Assembly: GCA_902388495.1 (NCBI GenBank)
Contig: CABMPP010000008.1
Span: forward strand, 62,001 to 126,000
From: an uncultured Bacteroides sp.
Lineage (GTDB): Bacteria > Bacteroidota > Bacteroidia > Bacteroidales > Bacteroidaceae
Direction: 5' to 3'
Length of the DNA stretch: 64,000 nt
A program made the position numbers and the translations under genes. This document shows, in pieces, positions 16,556 to 31,200 of the stretch (position 1 is the stretch's first letter; every line of letters begins with the position of its first letter). The notes beneath the pieces were generated by a model, which saw only the letters and a list, made by a program, of their open reading frames with translations, was not told where the DNA came from and made no database searches.

Positions 16556-18571
16556 ATGAAAAGACTATTAACCTTGGCACTTACCGCTGCTCTTGCCGGT
16601 AGTACAGTTGCACAGAAGCAGCAATCGTTGCATTCGGGCTACCCCATCACCCCGGTGCCTTTTACTTCCGTCAAAGTGACGGACGGCTTCTGGGGACAAC
16701 GCCTCCGGGCAAGCCGTGAAGTAACCATCCCGCTGGCATTCAGCAAATGTGAGGAGACGGGACGCTATGAAAACTTTGTGAAAGCAGCTCATCCCAGTGA
16801 AGAGTATAAAGTAGAAGGGTTCTCCTTCGATGATACCGACGTATACAAGACCATTGAGGGGGCCAGCTACTCGTTGCAGACTTATCCCGATAAGAAGTTG
16901 GAGCGGTATATAGACAGCGTGCTGACGATTGTTGCCGCTGCGCAGGAACCGGATGGATACTTGTATACCGCCCGTACCATGAACCCGAAGCATCCCCATA
17001 ATTGGGCAGGACCGGAGCGCTGGGTGGCTGTAGAGCACCTGAGCCATGAATTCTATAACCTGGGACACATGGTAGAGGGTGCTGTAGCCCATTACCAGGC
17101 TACCGGAAAAAGGAACTTCCTGGATATAGCCATCCGCTACGCCGACTGCGTCTGCAAGGCGATAGGCGACGGGCCGGACCAGAAGCGCCTGGTGCCGGGA
17201 CATCAGATTGCCGAAATGGCACTGGCGAAACTTTATCTGGTGACGGGTGACAAGAAGTATCTGGACCAGGCCAAATTCTTCCTCGACGCACGTGGCACTA
17301 CCAGCCGTAAGGATGCTTACAGTCAGGCACATCTGCCGGTGGTGGAACAGGATGAGGCCGTCGGCCATGCGGTACGTGCCACTTACATGTATTCCGGTAT
17401 GGCGGATGTGGCGGCCATTACGGGCGACAGTAGTTATATCAAGGCAATCGACCGGATTTGGGATAATATCGTTTCCAAGAAGATTTATATTACCGGTGGC
17501 ATCGGTGCACGCCACGATGGCGAGGCATTCGGTGATAATTACGAGTTGCCCAATCTTTCGGCTTATAATGAGACTTGCGCCGCCATCGGCAATGTGTATA
17601 TGAATTATCGCCTGTTCTTGCTTCACGGCGATGCTAAGTACTTTGACGTATTGGAGCGGACGCTTTACAACGGGTTGATTTCGGGTGTATCGCTGGATGG
17701 AGGTTCGTTCTTCTATCCCAATCCATTGGCGTCGGATGGAGGTTACAGCCGTCAGCCGTGGTTTGGTTGCGCTTGCTGTCCCAGCAATATCAGCCGGTTC
17801 ATTCCTTCGTTGCCGGGATATGCGTATGCGGTGAAGGACGAGCAGGTTTATGTCAATTTATTCCTTTCCAACCGGGCTGAGTTGAATGTCAATAAGAAGA
17901 AAGTGGTGTTGGAGCAGGAGACGTCTTATCCTTGGAACGGCGATATCCGCTTGACGGTGGCGCAGGGCAACCAGCCGTTTACCATGAATATCCGCATTCC
18001 GGGCTGGGTGCGTGGCAGCGTGTTGCCGGGAGACCTGTATGCGTATGCCGACAATCAGAAGCCGACTTACCGCGTGTTGGTGAATGGTCAGGAGGTGCGG
18101 GGAGAACTGACGAACGGCTACCTCGGCATCGACCGCCGGTGGAAGAAGGGCGATGTGGTGGAGATTCATTTCGACATGCTGCCCCGTGTGGTGAAGGCTA
18201 ATCCGAAGGTCGAGGCCGACCGTGGCCGGGTAGCCATTGAGCGTGGTCCGCTGGTGTATTGCGCCGAGTGGCCTGATAATGACTTCAATGTGCACACGGT
18301 GCTTCTGAACCGCAATCCGCAGTTCCGGGTGGTGGAGAAGCCTGAATTGCTGTACGGAGTCAGTGAGATTACGACCGATGCGCAGGCAATCAGTTACGAT
18401 GCGACCGGCCGACTGGCGGTAAAGGATGTCACGCTTACTTTAATTCCTTATTATGCCTGGGCACATCGTGGCGAAGGCAATATGGATGTATGGCTTCCGG
18501 TGGATATAAGTGCTGCTTCAGCTTTACCTCAGAAGGGGGAGAAGCAGGCGGATAACGGATTCTTTAAATAA
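16556..18571 (+). CDS. GH127 beta-L-arabinofuranosidase
   Basis: This 671-residue protein is counted from the ATG at 16556, which directly precedes a signal peptide (LLTLALTAALAGSTVAQ); an in-frame ATG at 16529 overlaps the previous gene. The alpha/alpha-barrel of the GH127 family (formerly DUF1680) carries the zinc-cysteine site: Glu339 and Cys341 in YNETCAAIGN, and Cys407-Cys408 in GCACCPSN. In the bifidobacterial enzyme HypBA1 the first of the paired cysteines is the nucleophile. Members cut beta-L-arabinofuranose from hydroxyproline-linked or pectic glycans. With the two GH51 enzymes around it, both anomers of arabinofuranose can be removed. Confidence 0.95.
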   Translation: MKRLLTLALTAALAGSTVAQKQQSLHSGYPITPVPFTSVKVTDGFWGQRLRASREVTIPLAFSKCEETGRYENFVKAAHPSEEYKVEGFSFDDTDVYKTIEGASYSLQTYPDKKLERYIDSVLTIVAAAQEPDGYLYTARTMNPKHPHNWAGPERWVAVEHLSHEFYNLGHMVEGAVAHYQATGKRNFLDIAIRYADCVCKAIGDGPDQKRLVPGHQIAEMALAKLYLVTGDKKYLDQAKFFLDARGTTSRKDAYSQAHLPVVEQDEAVGHAVRATYMYSGMADVAAITGDSSYIKAIDRIWDNIVSKKIYITGGIGARHDGEAFGDNYELPNLSAYNETCAAIGNVYMNYRLFLLHGDAKYFDVLERTLYNGLISGVSLDGGSFFYPNPLASDGGYSRQPWFGCACCPSNISRFIPSLPGYAYAVKDEQVYVNLFLSNRAELNVNKKKVVLEQETSYPWNGDIRLTVAQGNQPFTMNIRIPGWVRGSVLPGDLYAYADNQKPTYRVLVNGQEVRGELTNGYLGIDRRWKKGDVVEIHFDMLPRVVKANPKVEADRGRVAIERGPLVYCAEWPDNDFNVHTVLLNRNPQFRVVEKPELLYGVSEITTDAQAISYDATGRLAVKDVTLTLIPYYAWAHRGEGNMDVWLPVDISAASALPQKGEKQADNGFFK

Positions 18572-18591
18572 TGATCTAATAAATAATATAT

Positions 18592-20526
18592 ATGAGAAAG
18601 TTAACAATCCTCTTTACTTTGCTTTTTGCACTAAGTGTGCAAGCACAACACACAATGACCGTCGACGTCTCCCGTCCGACGGCCCGAATCAATCCTGCTA
18701 TGTACGGCATCTTCTTCGAAGATATCAACTTCGGTGCCGATGGCGGCTTGTACGCCGAACTGGTGAAGAACCGCTCTTTCGAGTTCCCCCAACCCTTTGT
18801 CGGCTGGGTGCCTTTCGGCAACGTGACGATACAGAACGAAGCACCCTGCTTCGACCGCAATCCGCACTACGTGCGCATCACGAACGACGGACGACTGCTG
18901 CGTGCGGGGCTGGATAACGAAGGTTATCGCGGCATCGGCCTCAAAAAAGGAGAATCCTATCGCTTCTCCGCCTATGCCCGTACCTCGGATGCCAAACCTA
19001 TGAAACTCTCCATCGAACTGGTGAATGCCAACGGTGAGAACTTGTTGAAGAAGGAACTCGAAGTGAAAGGCAACGAGTGGCAGAAGTTGACGGCTGTGTT
19101 GACGTCTCCTTTCACCGATGCCCACTCCCGCCTGCGCGTAGTGCTGCAAACCGCAGGAACGGTAGACGTGGACCACATCTCCCTCTTCCCCGTGAATACC
19201 TGGAAGAACCGCGAGAATGGCCTGCGTGCCGACCTTGCCCAAGCACTCTACGACCTCAATCCCGGTGTCTTCCGCTTCCCCGGCGGCTGCATCATCGAGG
19301 GCAACAGCCTCGCCACCCGCTATCAGTGGAAAAACTCCGTAGGTCCTGTTGAGAACCGCCCGCTGAACGAGAACCGCTGGAACTATACCTTCAAGCACAA
19401 AGCCTTCCCCGACTATTTTCAAAGCCTCGGCCTCGGCTTCTACGAATACTTTCTGCTGAGCGAAGACCTCGGCGCGGAGCCCCTTCCGGTGTTGAGCTGC
19501 GGACTCTCCTGCCAGTACGAAAGCAACGAAGTGGTGCCTTTGGCCGAGCTCGACCCTTACGTGCAGGATGCTCTCGACCTGATAGAGTTTGCCAACGGCC
19601 CTGCCACCTCCAAGTGGGGCAAAGTGCGTGCCGATATGGGACATCCCGAACCTTTCCATCTCAAAATGATTGCTGTAGGTAACGAGCAGTGGGGCGAGGT
19701 CTATACCGAGCGCCTCGAAGTATTTACCAAAGCCATTCGTGCCCAATATCCCGATATCAAGATTGTCGGCTCCTCCGGCCCCAGTGCCAGCGGCGAACAT
19801 TTCGATTACCTCTGGCCTGAAATGAAACGCATCGGCGTAGACTTGGTGGACGAACATTACTACATGGCGCCCGACTGGTTCTTCTCCAACGCCTCTCGCT
19901 ACGACAACTACGATCGCCGCGGTCCGAAGGTCTTTGCCGGTGAATACGCTTCGCACGACCATCCTACGGGCAAAGCCAATAACTTCCTCGCTGCCCTTTC
20001 CGAAGCTGCTTTCATGACGGGACTGGAACGCAATGCCGATGTGGTGCGGCTGGCTACCTACGCGCCGCTCTTTGCCCACGTCGATGCCTGGCAGTGGAAT
20101 CCCGACCTCATCTGGTTCGATAACTTCCGCATGATGCGTACGCCGAATTACTACGTCCAGCAGATGTACGGCATGAATGCCGGTACCGATGTGCTTTCCA
20201 TGCAGATGGATGGCAAACCGGTGGCGGGACAGGACAGCCTCTACGCTACCGCTGCGCTGAATGCTCCTACGGGGGAAGTGATTCTGAAACTGGTCAATGC
20301 CGGCAGCAAAGCGGCGAAGGTACAGATTGATTTCAACGGACTGAAGAAACAGCAAATAGTGGCAGGTTCCTGTACCTACCTGCAGAATTGCGACTGGCGG
20401 GCGGTGAATACGCTGGAGCAGGAAGCCATCGTTCCGCGCGTTCGTCCGGTGCAGGTGCAGGGGCGTTCTTTGGATTTGGAACTGCAACCCCGTTCATTTG
20501 GAGTGTATCGCCTGCAGATGAACTAA
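18592..20526 (+). CDS. GH51 alpha-L-arabinofuranosidase
   Basis: This 644-residue secreted enzyme (signal peptide to 19, ...SVQAQ) is a complete GH51 protein of usual length: GIFFEDINFGADGGLYAEL, FRFPGGC, acid/base Glu365 in AVGNEQWGE, nucleophile Glu451 in VFAGEYASHD and a C-terminal beta-sandwich. It is a paralogue of the enzyme at 14026-16542 without that protein's N-terminal GH43-like module. It should remove alpha-L-arabinofuranose from arabinan or arabinogalactan side chains. It begins 20 bp after the GH127 gene. Its codon choice is strongly GC-ending (GCC, CCC, GAC), unlike the SusC/SusD genes downstream. Confidence 0.95.
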   Translation: MRKLTILFTLLFALSVQAQHTMTVDVSRPTARINPAMYGIFFEDINFGADGGLYAELVKNRSFEFPQPFVGWVPFGNVTIQNEAPCFDRNPHYVRITNDGRLLRAGLDNEGYRGIGLKKGESYRFSAYARTSDAKPMKLSIELVNANGENLLKKELEVKGNEWQKLTAVLTSPFTDAHSRLRVVLQTAGTVDVDHISLFPVNTWKNRENGLRADLAQALYDLNPGVFRFPGGCIIEGNSLATRYQWKNSVGPVENRPLNENRWNYTFKHKAFPDYFQSLGLGFYEYFLLSEDLGAEPLPVLSCGLSCQYESNEVVPLAELDPYVQDALDLIEFANGPATSKWGKVRADMGHPEPFHLKMIAVGNEQWGEVYTERLEVFTKAIRAQYPDIKIVGSSGPSASGEHFDYLWPEMKRIGVDLVDEHYYMAPDWFFSNASRYDNYDRRGPKVFAGEYASHDHPTGKANNFLAALSEAAFMTGLERNADVVRLATYAPLFAHVDAWQWNPDLIWFDNFRMMRTPNYYVQQMYGMNAGTDVLSMQMDGKPVAGQDSLYATAALNAPTGEVILKLVNAGSKAAKVQIDFNGLKKQQIVAGSCTYLQNCDWRAVNTLEQEAIVPRVRPVQVQGRSLDLELQPRSFGVYRLQMN

Positions 20527-20542
20527 TAGTGGCCTTTTTTGA

Positions 20543-23728
<3,186 letters not shown>

Positions 23729-23750
23729 AATAAAGTAAATGATATAATGA

Positions 23751-23792
23751 TAAACGGTCGCTTCCTTAGAATGGGAGCGACCGTTTATTTTA
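23751..23792. terminator. Bidirectional terminator between GH2 and hybrid sensor
   Basis: TAAACGGTCGCTTCC (23751-23765) pairs with GGGAGCGACCGTTTA (23773-23787), with a 7-nt loop and T-rich sequence after it. It stands between two convergent genes. Confidence 0.85.
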
Positions 23793-26700
23793 TTATTGTT
23801 TCTGCTTCAGATACTCACTTGGTGTCATTCCGAACTCGCTCTTGAAGCATTGACGGAAGTAAGCTACGCTGCTGAATCCGGTCATATAAGAGATCTCAGA
23901 GATGGAGTATCTGCCGGAAAGCAGGAACTGCACGCCGTTTCTCATCTTCACTTTGCGGATAAATTCGTTGGCCGACATATCTGCCACTCCTTTTATCTTC
24001 CGGTAAAGCGTGGAGTGGCTCATGCACATTTTGTCGGCAATGAAGGCGATGTCCATCTTCTCCATTTCCAGATTCTCTTCGATGATTTGCGTGATTCGCT
24101 GCAGGAACTCGTTGTCCAGTGCGTTCAGCGAGCTGGCGGCTTCGGCGGCCTGCTCCGGTTGGGGGATGACGGCGGTCAGGCGGGTTGCCAACTTCCTGCG
24201 GGCTTCCAGCAGGTTGTTGATGCGGCTGTGCAGCAACTTGGCGCTGAAAGGTTTGGTCAGATAAGAGTCGGCACCGGCGGTATAGCCTTCCTCTTTGTCG
24301 TGCAGGGAGTCTTTGGCCGTCAGCAGGATGACGGGGATGTGGCTGGTGCGTATGTCGTCCTTCACCGACCGGCAGAGTGCGATACCGTCCATGACGGGCA
24401 TCATAATGTCGCTGACGATGACGTTTGGAATGCGGTCCTGGGCCAGCACCCAGCCTTTCTTGCCGTCTTCGGCAGTCAGTATCTCGAAGTTGTCGCTGAG
24501 TGACTGGCGGATGTATTCGCGGATGTCGAGGTTGTCTTCTACTACCAAAAGCAGCGGGTGGGCCTCTTCGGCTTGTCCCTCTTCCGGGAGCAGGGCTTCT
24601 TCGGTTGTTCCGGGTTCTTCGTCTGTCCGGTGCGTGTCGGTGTGCAATGCGTTGGGGTAGGTGTTGTCCGTCAACAGGCGGAGCCGGAAGGTGGTGCCGA
24701 CTTCCAGTTGGCTGCTGACGTCGAGGGTTGCCTCGTGCAAGTCGGCCAGTCCTTTCACCAAAGCCAGTCCGATGCCCGAACCGGATGCCTGATATTTGCT
24801 GTGGGCCTGGTAGTAACGTTCGAAGATGTGTGGCAAAGCATCCGGGGCAATGCCGTGGCCGGTATCGCTGACGCTGATTTCAGTATACCTTACGCCGTCC
24901 TCTTCTTGGGCATTCAGGGCGAGGGTGATGTCACCTTTCGAGGTGTATTTGGCTGCGTTGGACAACAGGTTGTCCAGGATGGTCGTCAGCATGTCGGCAT
25001 CGTAGAAGAGTTGTGTCTCTTCCGTTTCGATACGTACATGGAAGTTAACCTTGGGATTCCGGTTCAGTTCTTTGTAGCGCAATCCTATTTCTTGTATCAG
25101 TTCCGACAAGTCGCCTCGCGCCACGGAGAGCTTGCGGTTCTGGGTTTCCGTCTTGCGGAACTCCAGGATGCCGTTGATGAGGTTCAGCAGACGGGTGGCG
25201 CTGTCGCGTATGATGCTGATTTTGTTGGCATGTTTGGGCGAGAGGGTGTTGTCGCTCAGCAGGTCTTCCAGCGGACCCAGTATCAGGGTGAGCGGGGTGC
25301 GCAGTTCGTGGGTGATGTTGGTGTAGAAGCGCAGGCGCTCGTCATTCAGTTCCTGCTTGTTCTGGCTGTTCTTGCGTTCTACTTGCAGGCTGCTTTCCAA
25401 GTCCAGTTTTCGTTTGTAGAAGCTAAGCAGGATATAGATAAGCGTGGCTGCTACCAGGATATAGAGCAACTTGGCATACCATGCCAGCCAGAAGGGTGGG
25501 TGAATGGTAATGGGAAGTGCGGCAATCTCTTCTTCCCATTCCTGGTTGCGCAGGCGGGTGCGGACTTTGAACTTATATTTGCCGGGCGGGATGTTGCGGA
25601 AGGTTACCTGGTTTTCGCCTTGTGTGCTGTACCACACATCCTCCAGTCCCTCCATCATGTAAGCGAACTCTACTTGAGTGTTCTGTGTATAGTCCAGTAC
25701 GTTGAATGAAATCTTAAAGGTATTTTGGTTGTGTGGCAGTACGATTCTTCCTGGGGCCAGTGGCAATGCTACTTCCACATCCTGGCTTTCCGTCTGCTTG
25801 CTGTAGACGAAGAAGCGTGTGATGGTGACGGGAGATACGATCTGTGCAGCCGCGAGCGACGAGGGGTCGAAGCTGCATGTGCCGTTTTGCGAACCGAAAT
25901 AAAGCGTTCCGTCGGTAGCCAGTACGGCGGCACCGTCCATAAAGTCACCCATGGGGATGCCATCTCTGTGGTCATAGCCGTAGAACATCTTTTGGCTTTC
26001 GTTCAAGCGTGATATTTCGGCGTTGGTGCTTAGCCAGATGTTGCCGTCGCGGTCTTCACGGATGGCACGTACTTGTGTGTTCCGCAATCCCTCTGCTTCA
26101 CCGAAAGTCTGGTAGCTTTCCGGTTTGGTGAAGTCAGGGAAGAGGATAGCCCCTTCTCGCGTGGCAATCCAGATGCGCTCCTGTGAGTCGACTGTCAGGG
26201 AATTCACGGCATTGGAGGGGAAACCGTTCTCTTTCTGGTGGTTCAGCAGTAACTTGCCTTGTGTGCTGAAGATGAAAATACCTTTTCCGAATGTTCCTAT
26301 CCACAACTTACCTTGCGAATCACGGTATATGCCGTGCACAATACGGTCGTCCAATTGGCTGGTCAGTTCTTCTTCGAAAGTCAGTTTGTCGTTCAGATAG
26401 CTGTATATTCCGTTGCGGCAGCCTATCCACAGCTTTCCGTCCGTGTCTTCGTAGAAACATCGGATGTCCGAGGGCTGCGTTTCGTTTCCACTGATGCGGG
26501 TGAAACTTTTCTTCTCCGGTTCGTAGTAGAAGAGTCCGGCTTCGTAGGTGCCAATCCATATTCTCTTCCGGCTGTCCTCGTGCAGAGCTCTGACAAAGGC
26601 ATGAGGGTGGGAGGCTGAGGTTGGCAATGGAATTACTTGTACTTTTTCTCCTTTCTTATAGAGTGCCAGTTCACTTTCTCCGCCCATCCATAGGTGCCCG

Positions 26701-27851
26701 TTGTGGTCTATACAGAGCCCCCATACCTGTTTGTAGCGAATCTGGCCTTGCTTTTCTACAGTGTAGCGTAGGGTATTGAATTTGCTTGGTTCATAGCTGA
26801 TAAAGTCCAGTCCGTCGCGGTAATTCCCTATCCAGATGTTTCCGTAGGAGTCTTGCAGCAGCCGGCGTACGTAGGGGCCGGTTAATCCGTATTCATCGTT
26901 GGTCACCGTAATGTTTCGGAAACGGATATTCCGGGCATCGGTGAAGGTATTGCTTTGCATATTCAGTATACTGATACCGCCCATGCTGGTAGCAAACCAA
27001 ATCTCTCCGTTCTTCATTTGTTTGATATCCATTACAGTTCCCGGTAGCAACGAATCATCATCATCTTTCTTGTGCCGGAATACGGTGAATTGCTGCGTAT
27101 CAGGATTGAAGAGGGCGATTCCCTTATTCGTTCCTATCCATACATTCTTGTTATGGTCAATGCAGATGGAGTAAACTTCATCACCGGGAATACTGTTCGG
27201 ATTGTCCGGATCGTGGTGGAAGTTACGCAGGGTCATCTTTTTCATATCGATGATGCTGAGGCCGTCCAATACATGTCCTACATACAGATTACCTTGTCCG
27301 TCGTCTCTGGCTGTCCAGTATCTTCGGGGCAATCCTTTGACATTGTTCCAGTTATAATTGGTAAATGTTTGTTTTCGGGGATCATAGTGCTGTATGCCCA
27401 TGTGGTAATGGGTAATCCATATTCCGCCGTCAGAAGCCGGGGCCAGATAAGGTATGTCATTGCTGACCAGTTTGTTTCCATCTTCTGCCTTTAGTTCGGT
27501 GATGCTTTCGGTGCTATAGTCAAAGCAACAAAGTCCGTCGCGTTGAGTACCGATCCACACCTTGTCTTCTGCAGGATCAGCCAGTACGGCGTTCAACTCG
27601 TTGCTGCTCAATCCCGAGTTACTTTTATTATAAACGATGAATTGTTGTCCGTCAAAGCGGTTCAACCCTGATTCCGTTGCTATCCATATATAGCCTTTCC
27701 GGTCTTGCGTCAGGCTGACAACGTAATTGTTGGAAAGTCCGTTTTCTACGCCGAAATGTGAAATGCGGTGCGGTTGGGCAGATGTGGTAGTGATGAGAGT
27801 TCCCATTACGTTCAGGAAGCAGATGATGTAAATGATGCCGATGTGTTTCAT
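23793..27851 (-). CDS. Hybrid two-component system sensor/regulator (HTCS)
   Basis: This 1352-residue single-chain sensor has a signal peptide, two periplasmic propellers built from Reg_prop repeats (about 30-690; repeated strings such as GYIWIATESGLNRFDG and GKLWIGTFGKGIFIF), a Y_Y_Y domain (about 705-790, PPGKYKFKVRTR) and a membrane helix (about 795-820). A HisKA domain follows with His848 in NITHELRTPLT, then an ATPase domain (NLLSNAAKY, GSGIGLALVKGL), a receiver domain with Asp1148 in VSDIMMPVMDG, and a C-terminal AraC-type DNA-binding domain (about 1250-1350, FSSVAYFRQCFKSEFGMTPSEYL). Such proteins bind a specific oligosaccharide and activate the neighbouring locus. It is placed divergently from susC and convergently to the glycosidase series, so it most likely controls both. 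Confidence 0.96.
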   Translation of the reverse strand: MKHIGIIYIICFLNVMGTLITTTSAQPHRISHFGVENGLSNNYVVSLTQDRKGYIWIATESGLNRFDGQQFIVYNKSNSGLSSNELNAVLADPAEDKVWIGTQRDGLCCFDYSTESITELKAEDGNKLVSNDIPYLAPASDGGIWITHYHMGIQHYDPRKQTFTNYNWNNVKGLPRRYWTARDDGQGNLYVGHVLDGLSIIDMKKMTLRNFHHDPDNPNSIPGDEVYSICIDHNKNVWIGTNKGIALFNPDTQQFTVFRHKKDDDDSLLPGTVMDIKQMKNGEIWFATSMGGISILNMQSNTFTDARNIRFRNITVTNDEYGLTGPYVRRLLQDSYGNIWIGNYRDGLDFISYEPSKFNTLRYTVEKQGQIRYKQVWGLCIDHNGHLWMGGESELALYKKGEKVQVIPLPTSASHPHAFVRALHEDSRKRIWIGTYEAGLFYYEPEKKSFTRISGNETQPSDIRCFYEDTDGKLWIGCRNGIYSYLNDKLTFEEELTSQLDDRIVHGIYRDSQGKLWIGTFGKGIFIFSTQGKLLLNHQKENGFPSNAVNSLTVDSQERIWIATREGAILFPDFTKPESYQTFGEAEGLRNTQVRAIREDRDGNIWLSTNAEISRLNESQKMFYGYDHRDGIPMGDFMDGAAVLATDGTLYFGSQNGTCSFDPSSLAAAQIVSPVTITRFFVYSKQTESQDVEVALPLAPGRIVLPHNQNTFKISFNVLDYTQNTQVEFAYMMEGLEDVWYSTQGENQVTFRNIPPGKYKFKVRTRLRNQEWEEEIAALPITIHPPFWLAWYAKLLYILVAATLIYILLSFYKRKLDLESSLQVERKNSQNKQELNDERLRFYTNITHELRTPLTLILGPLEDLLSDNTLSPKHANKISIIRDSATRLLNLINGILEFRKTETQNRKLSVARGDLSELIQEIGLRYKELNRNPKVNFHVRIETEETQLFYDADMLTTILDNLLSNAAKYTSKGDITLALNAQEEDGVRYTEISVSDTGHGIAPDALPHIFERYYQAHSKYQASGSGIGLALVKGLADLHEATLDVSSQLEVGTTFRLRLLTDNTYPNALHTDTHRTDEEPGTTEEALLPEEGQAEEAHPLLLVVEDNLDIREYIRQSLSDNFEILTAEDGKKGWVLAQDRIPNVIVSDIMMPVMDGIALCRSVKDDIRTSHIPVILLTAKDSLHDKEEGYTAGADSYLTKPFSAKLLHSRINNLLEARRKLATRLTAVIPQPEQAAEAASSLNALDNEFLQRITQIIEENLEMEKMDIAFIADKMCMSHSTLYRKIKGVADMSANEFIRKVKMRNGVQFLLSGRYSISEISYMTGFSSVAYFRQCFKSEFGMTPSEYLKQKQ

Positions 27852-28233
27852 GGTACGGTTGTCTTTTTAGGGTCTGTGCAAAAGTAGCACATTTCCTTGA
27901 ATAATGTTCTTGCTGTACGGGGTAGAAATTCTGCATTCTACCACTAAAAATTCGTCATGAAAGGATAGATAAATGGTCAAAATTACACTTATTGCTTTGT
28001 GTGAACGATTTTCTATTCTTCTTGCTTAGTTTTTAATCTCTCTTGTGTTATAATATTTTTTAAGTTTGCGGTGGAAAGATAAAACAACTATTAAATCTTT
28101 AATACTTATGAAGACATAAAATGAACCTTATTTTGAAAGTAGGAAGATGCAAAGCTACTCTTTCTTCTTCTTTATAAATAGTATACAAGAGAGAATTTAT
28201 TCAATTACCTTATTTATCTAATAACAAAAAACG
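27852..28233. promoter_or_regulatory. Divergent control region between HTCS and susC
   Basis: This 382-bp AT-rich gap holds two outward -7 boxes: TACTTTTG on the minus strand (27886-27879, 28 bp before the HTCS start) and TAAGTTTG on the plus strand (28061-28068). The latter leaves a leader of about 160 nt before susC. Neither has a TTTG at the correct -33 distance, as is common for activator-dependent promoters. The HTCS operator should lie here, but no clear direct repeat stands out to me. I see no gene. Confidence 0.5.
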
Positions 28234-31200
28234 ATGAATCTAAATTCGTTCAAAAGAAATCGCAAGGCACTTACAGCCTTATTGCTCTGCACGGGTTTTA
28301 TTGCTACTCATCCTTTGGCAGCATTTGCCGAAGAAGGTGTGCCTGCTGTGCAGATGGTCCAACAACAGAAACAATCTGTTTCGGGTATCGTGAAGGATGC
28401 TACTGGTGAACCGGTTATCGGTGCCAATATCCGTGAAAAAGGAAATCCAAGTAATGGTACGATTACCGATATTGACGGTAACTTCAGTATTAAGGTTGCT
28501 CCGGGTGCTACGCTCGAGGTTTCTTTCATTGGCTATAAGACAGTGGAAGTAAAAGCTACATCCGGCAAACCTCTGAATGTAACTCTGACGGATGATACTG
28601 AGATGCTGGAAGAAGTGGTGGTAATAGGTTATGGTACGATGCGCAAGAAAGACCTTACGGGATCTGTTGTTCAGATACGTCCGGACAGACTTGCCAATGA
28701 AGCTCCGAAGACAGTGCAGGATGTATTGCGCGGTACCCCAGGCCTGAATGTGGGATATGATGCTTCGGCCAAAGGTGGTGGTTCTATGCAGATTCGTGGA
28801 CAACGTTCAGTATATGATAAGGGGGGACACAACGATCCGCTTATTATCCTTGACGGCATGCAGTTCTATGGTGAGCTTTCTGAAATCAATCCCGAGGACA
28901 TCGCTCAGATTGACGTATTGAAGGATGCTTCAGCCTCGGCTGTTTATGGTGCCAAAGGTGCGAATGGTGTAATTGTAGTGACTACCAAGAAGGGTAAGAC
29001 GGGCAAACCGACCATTAATGTAGGTGTTACGCTGGGTATCAATACTCGTAGTGCCTATCGTGAAGTGTTTGATTCCAACGGTTATGTGCAATATTTGAGC
29101 GACTGGTATAAAACAAATTCATACGGACAGAATCCTATAACGGGCAAGTATGAAGCTTATGGAGCGGCAACATGGAAAAAAGATAATGATTTTCCTGAAG
29201 GACATTGGGTATTCAATACTCCGGCCGGTTTCTACGATAATCCGAATAATCTTTCTCAGTGGGGCATTGACCAGGATCAGTGGAAGGCATATAGCAACAA
29301 TACCGAAGGTGAGGGACTGATAAGTATTTGGGGACGTCGCCTGGGTATGGAAGACGCTGTATTGCAAAACTTTATCAATGGAAAAACGTTCGATTGGTAT
29401 GACAAGACTTTCCGCACCGGCATCAACCAGGATTACAACGCCAGCGTGTCGGGAGCTACCGAACGCATGAACTATTACATGTCATTCGGTTATTTGAAGA
29501 ATGAAGGAGCTATCCGTGGGAATGATTATCAAGCCATGCGTGCCAATCTGAAAGTCACAGGAAAAGTAACGGATTGGTTAGAAATAGGAGCGAATGTTAA
29601 TTTCCAGGACCGTACGGACGGTGATATTTCTGTAAGTACAGGAACCAATTACTGGGACAACAATATGTTGCGTAATAGCCCATATTCTAATTATCTCAAT
29701 GAGGATGGGTCGTTGGCACAATATCCTATGGGAAATACGGTAAAGCGCGGTTATAACTACGACTTTGAACGCCAATATCTGGATTTGGACAAAGGCTATA
29801 CTGTTTTGAATACGATATTCAATGCCAAATTGACGCTGCCGTTTGGAATCAAGTATGAATTCAATATTGCTCCGCGCTATCAGTTCTTCTATGACCGTTA
29901 TTTCACTTCCGCTTCAAGACCTGATACGAATGCCGATAATCAAGGTGTGAACCGGGAACAAAGCAAACGTTTCGATTATTCATTGAATAACACTATTACT
30001 TGGGACTACACGTTTGCCAAGAAGCATCATGTCATTCTTACCTTGGTGCAGGAGGCTGAAGAACGTCGTTTCTGGAAAGACCGTATCGAAGCGAAAGGTA
30101 TTTATCCGTCGGACGCTTTGGGTTTTCATAACACTGCCAACGGAACAAAGACATTAAGCAATTTCTCTTCTGAAGATACGCATGAAACGGCCGCTGCATA
30201 TATGGGACGTCTGTTCTATTCGTATGATGACCGCTATATGATAACCGGTACGGTACGCCGGGATGGTTATTGTGCATTCGGTACTAACAATCCGTGGGCT
30301 ACATTCCCCTCTATATCTGCGGCTTGGACTTTCACCAACGAAGAGTTTTTTAATTGGGAGCCAATGAGTACCGGTAAGTTACGCCTGTCTTGGGGTAAAA
30401 ATGGTAACCGTTCGCTTGAAAATCCTTTTGTAGCTTTGTCTAATCTGGGTGCCGGTACGGGAGCTACGATGGGATATATCACAAACAACGGGGCTATTTA
30501 TGATATGAAATATTTGAGTGCTGACCGTATGGCTAACCCGAACCTTCAATGGGAAAAGACAGAATCTTATAACGTTGGTTTAGATTTCGGGTTCTTTAAC
30601 GACCGTATTAGCGGTAGTATCGAAGGATATATCATGAAAACGCATGACATGATCATGGGAAAGAGTTTACCCGACTTTTCCGGATTCGGAAGTATTACAA
30701 CCAATCTTGGTGAAGTACAGAATAAAGGTATTGAATTCAGCTTAAGTACGGTGAATATGCAGAAAGCTGACTTTGAATGGCGTTCCACCTTTGGATTGTC
30801 CTATAATAAGAATGAAATAAAACACCTCTATTATGAAATGCAAGATGTTTTAGATGCCGATGGCAATGTGGTTGGCCAAAAGGAAATGGATGATACCGGT
30901 AATAAATGGTTTATCGGCAAACCTATCGGAGTAATCTGGGACTATAAGGTGACCGGCATTTGGCAGGCGGATGAAATGGAGGAAGCAGCTAAATATGGCC
31001 AGAAACCGGGCGATCCGAAAGTGGAAAACTATTATACAGCTGATGATAAGGTAAATGCCGACGGTAGTGTTACACCGGTGTATAATGATAAAGATAAGCA
31101 ATTCCTGGGACAAACAACTCCCAAAGTACGTCTGTCTTTCCGTAATGAATTTACGTTGTGGAAGAATCTGGATTTTTCGTTTAGCCTTTATTCCTACTTA

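Noticed and set aside
18631..20487. Minus-strand open frame of 618 codons across the GH51 gene
   Set aside because: GC-ending codon bias of the real gene leaves the opposite frame open; the GH51 frame has all catalytic motifs.
24558..25709. Plus-strand open frame of 383 codons inside the hybrid sensor gene
   Set aside because: Shadow of the kinase region; repeated Val/Gln-rich composition is typical for such shadows.
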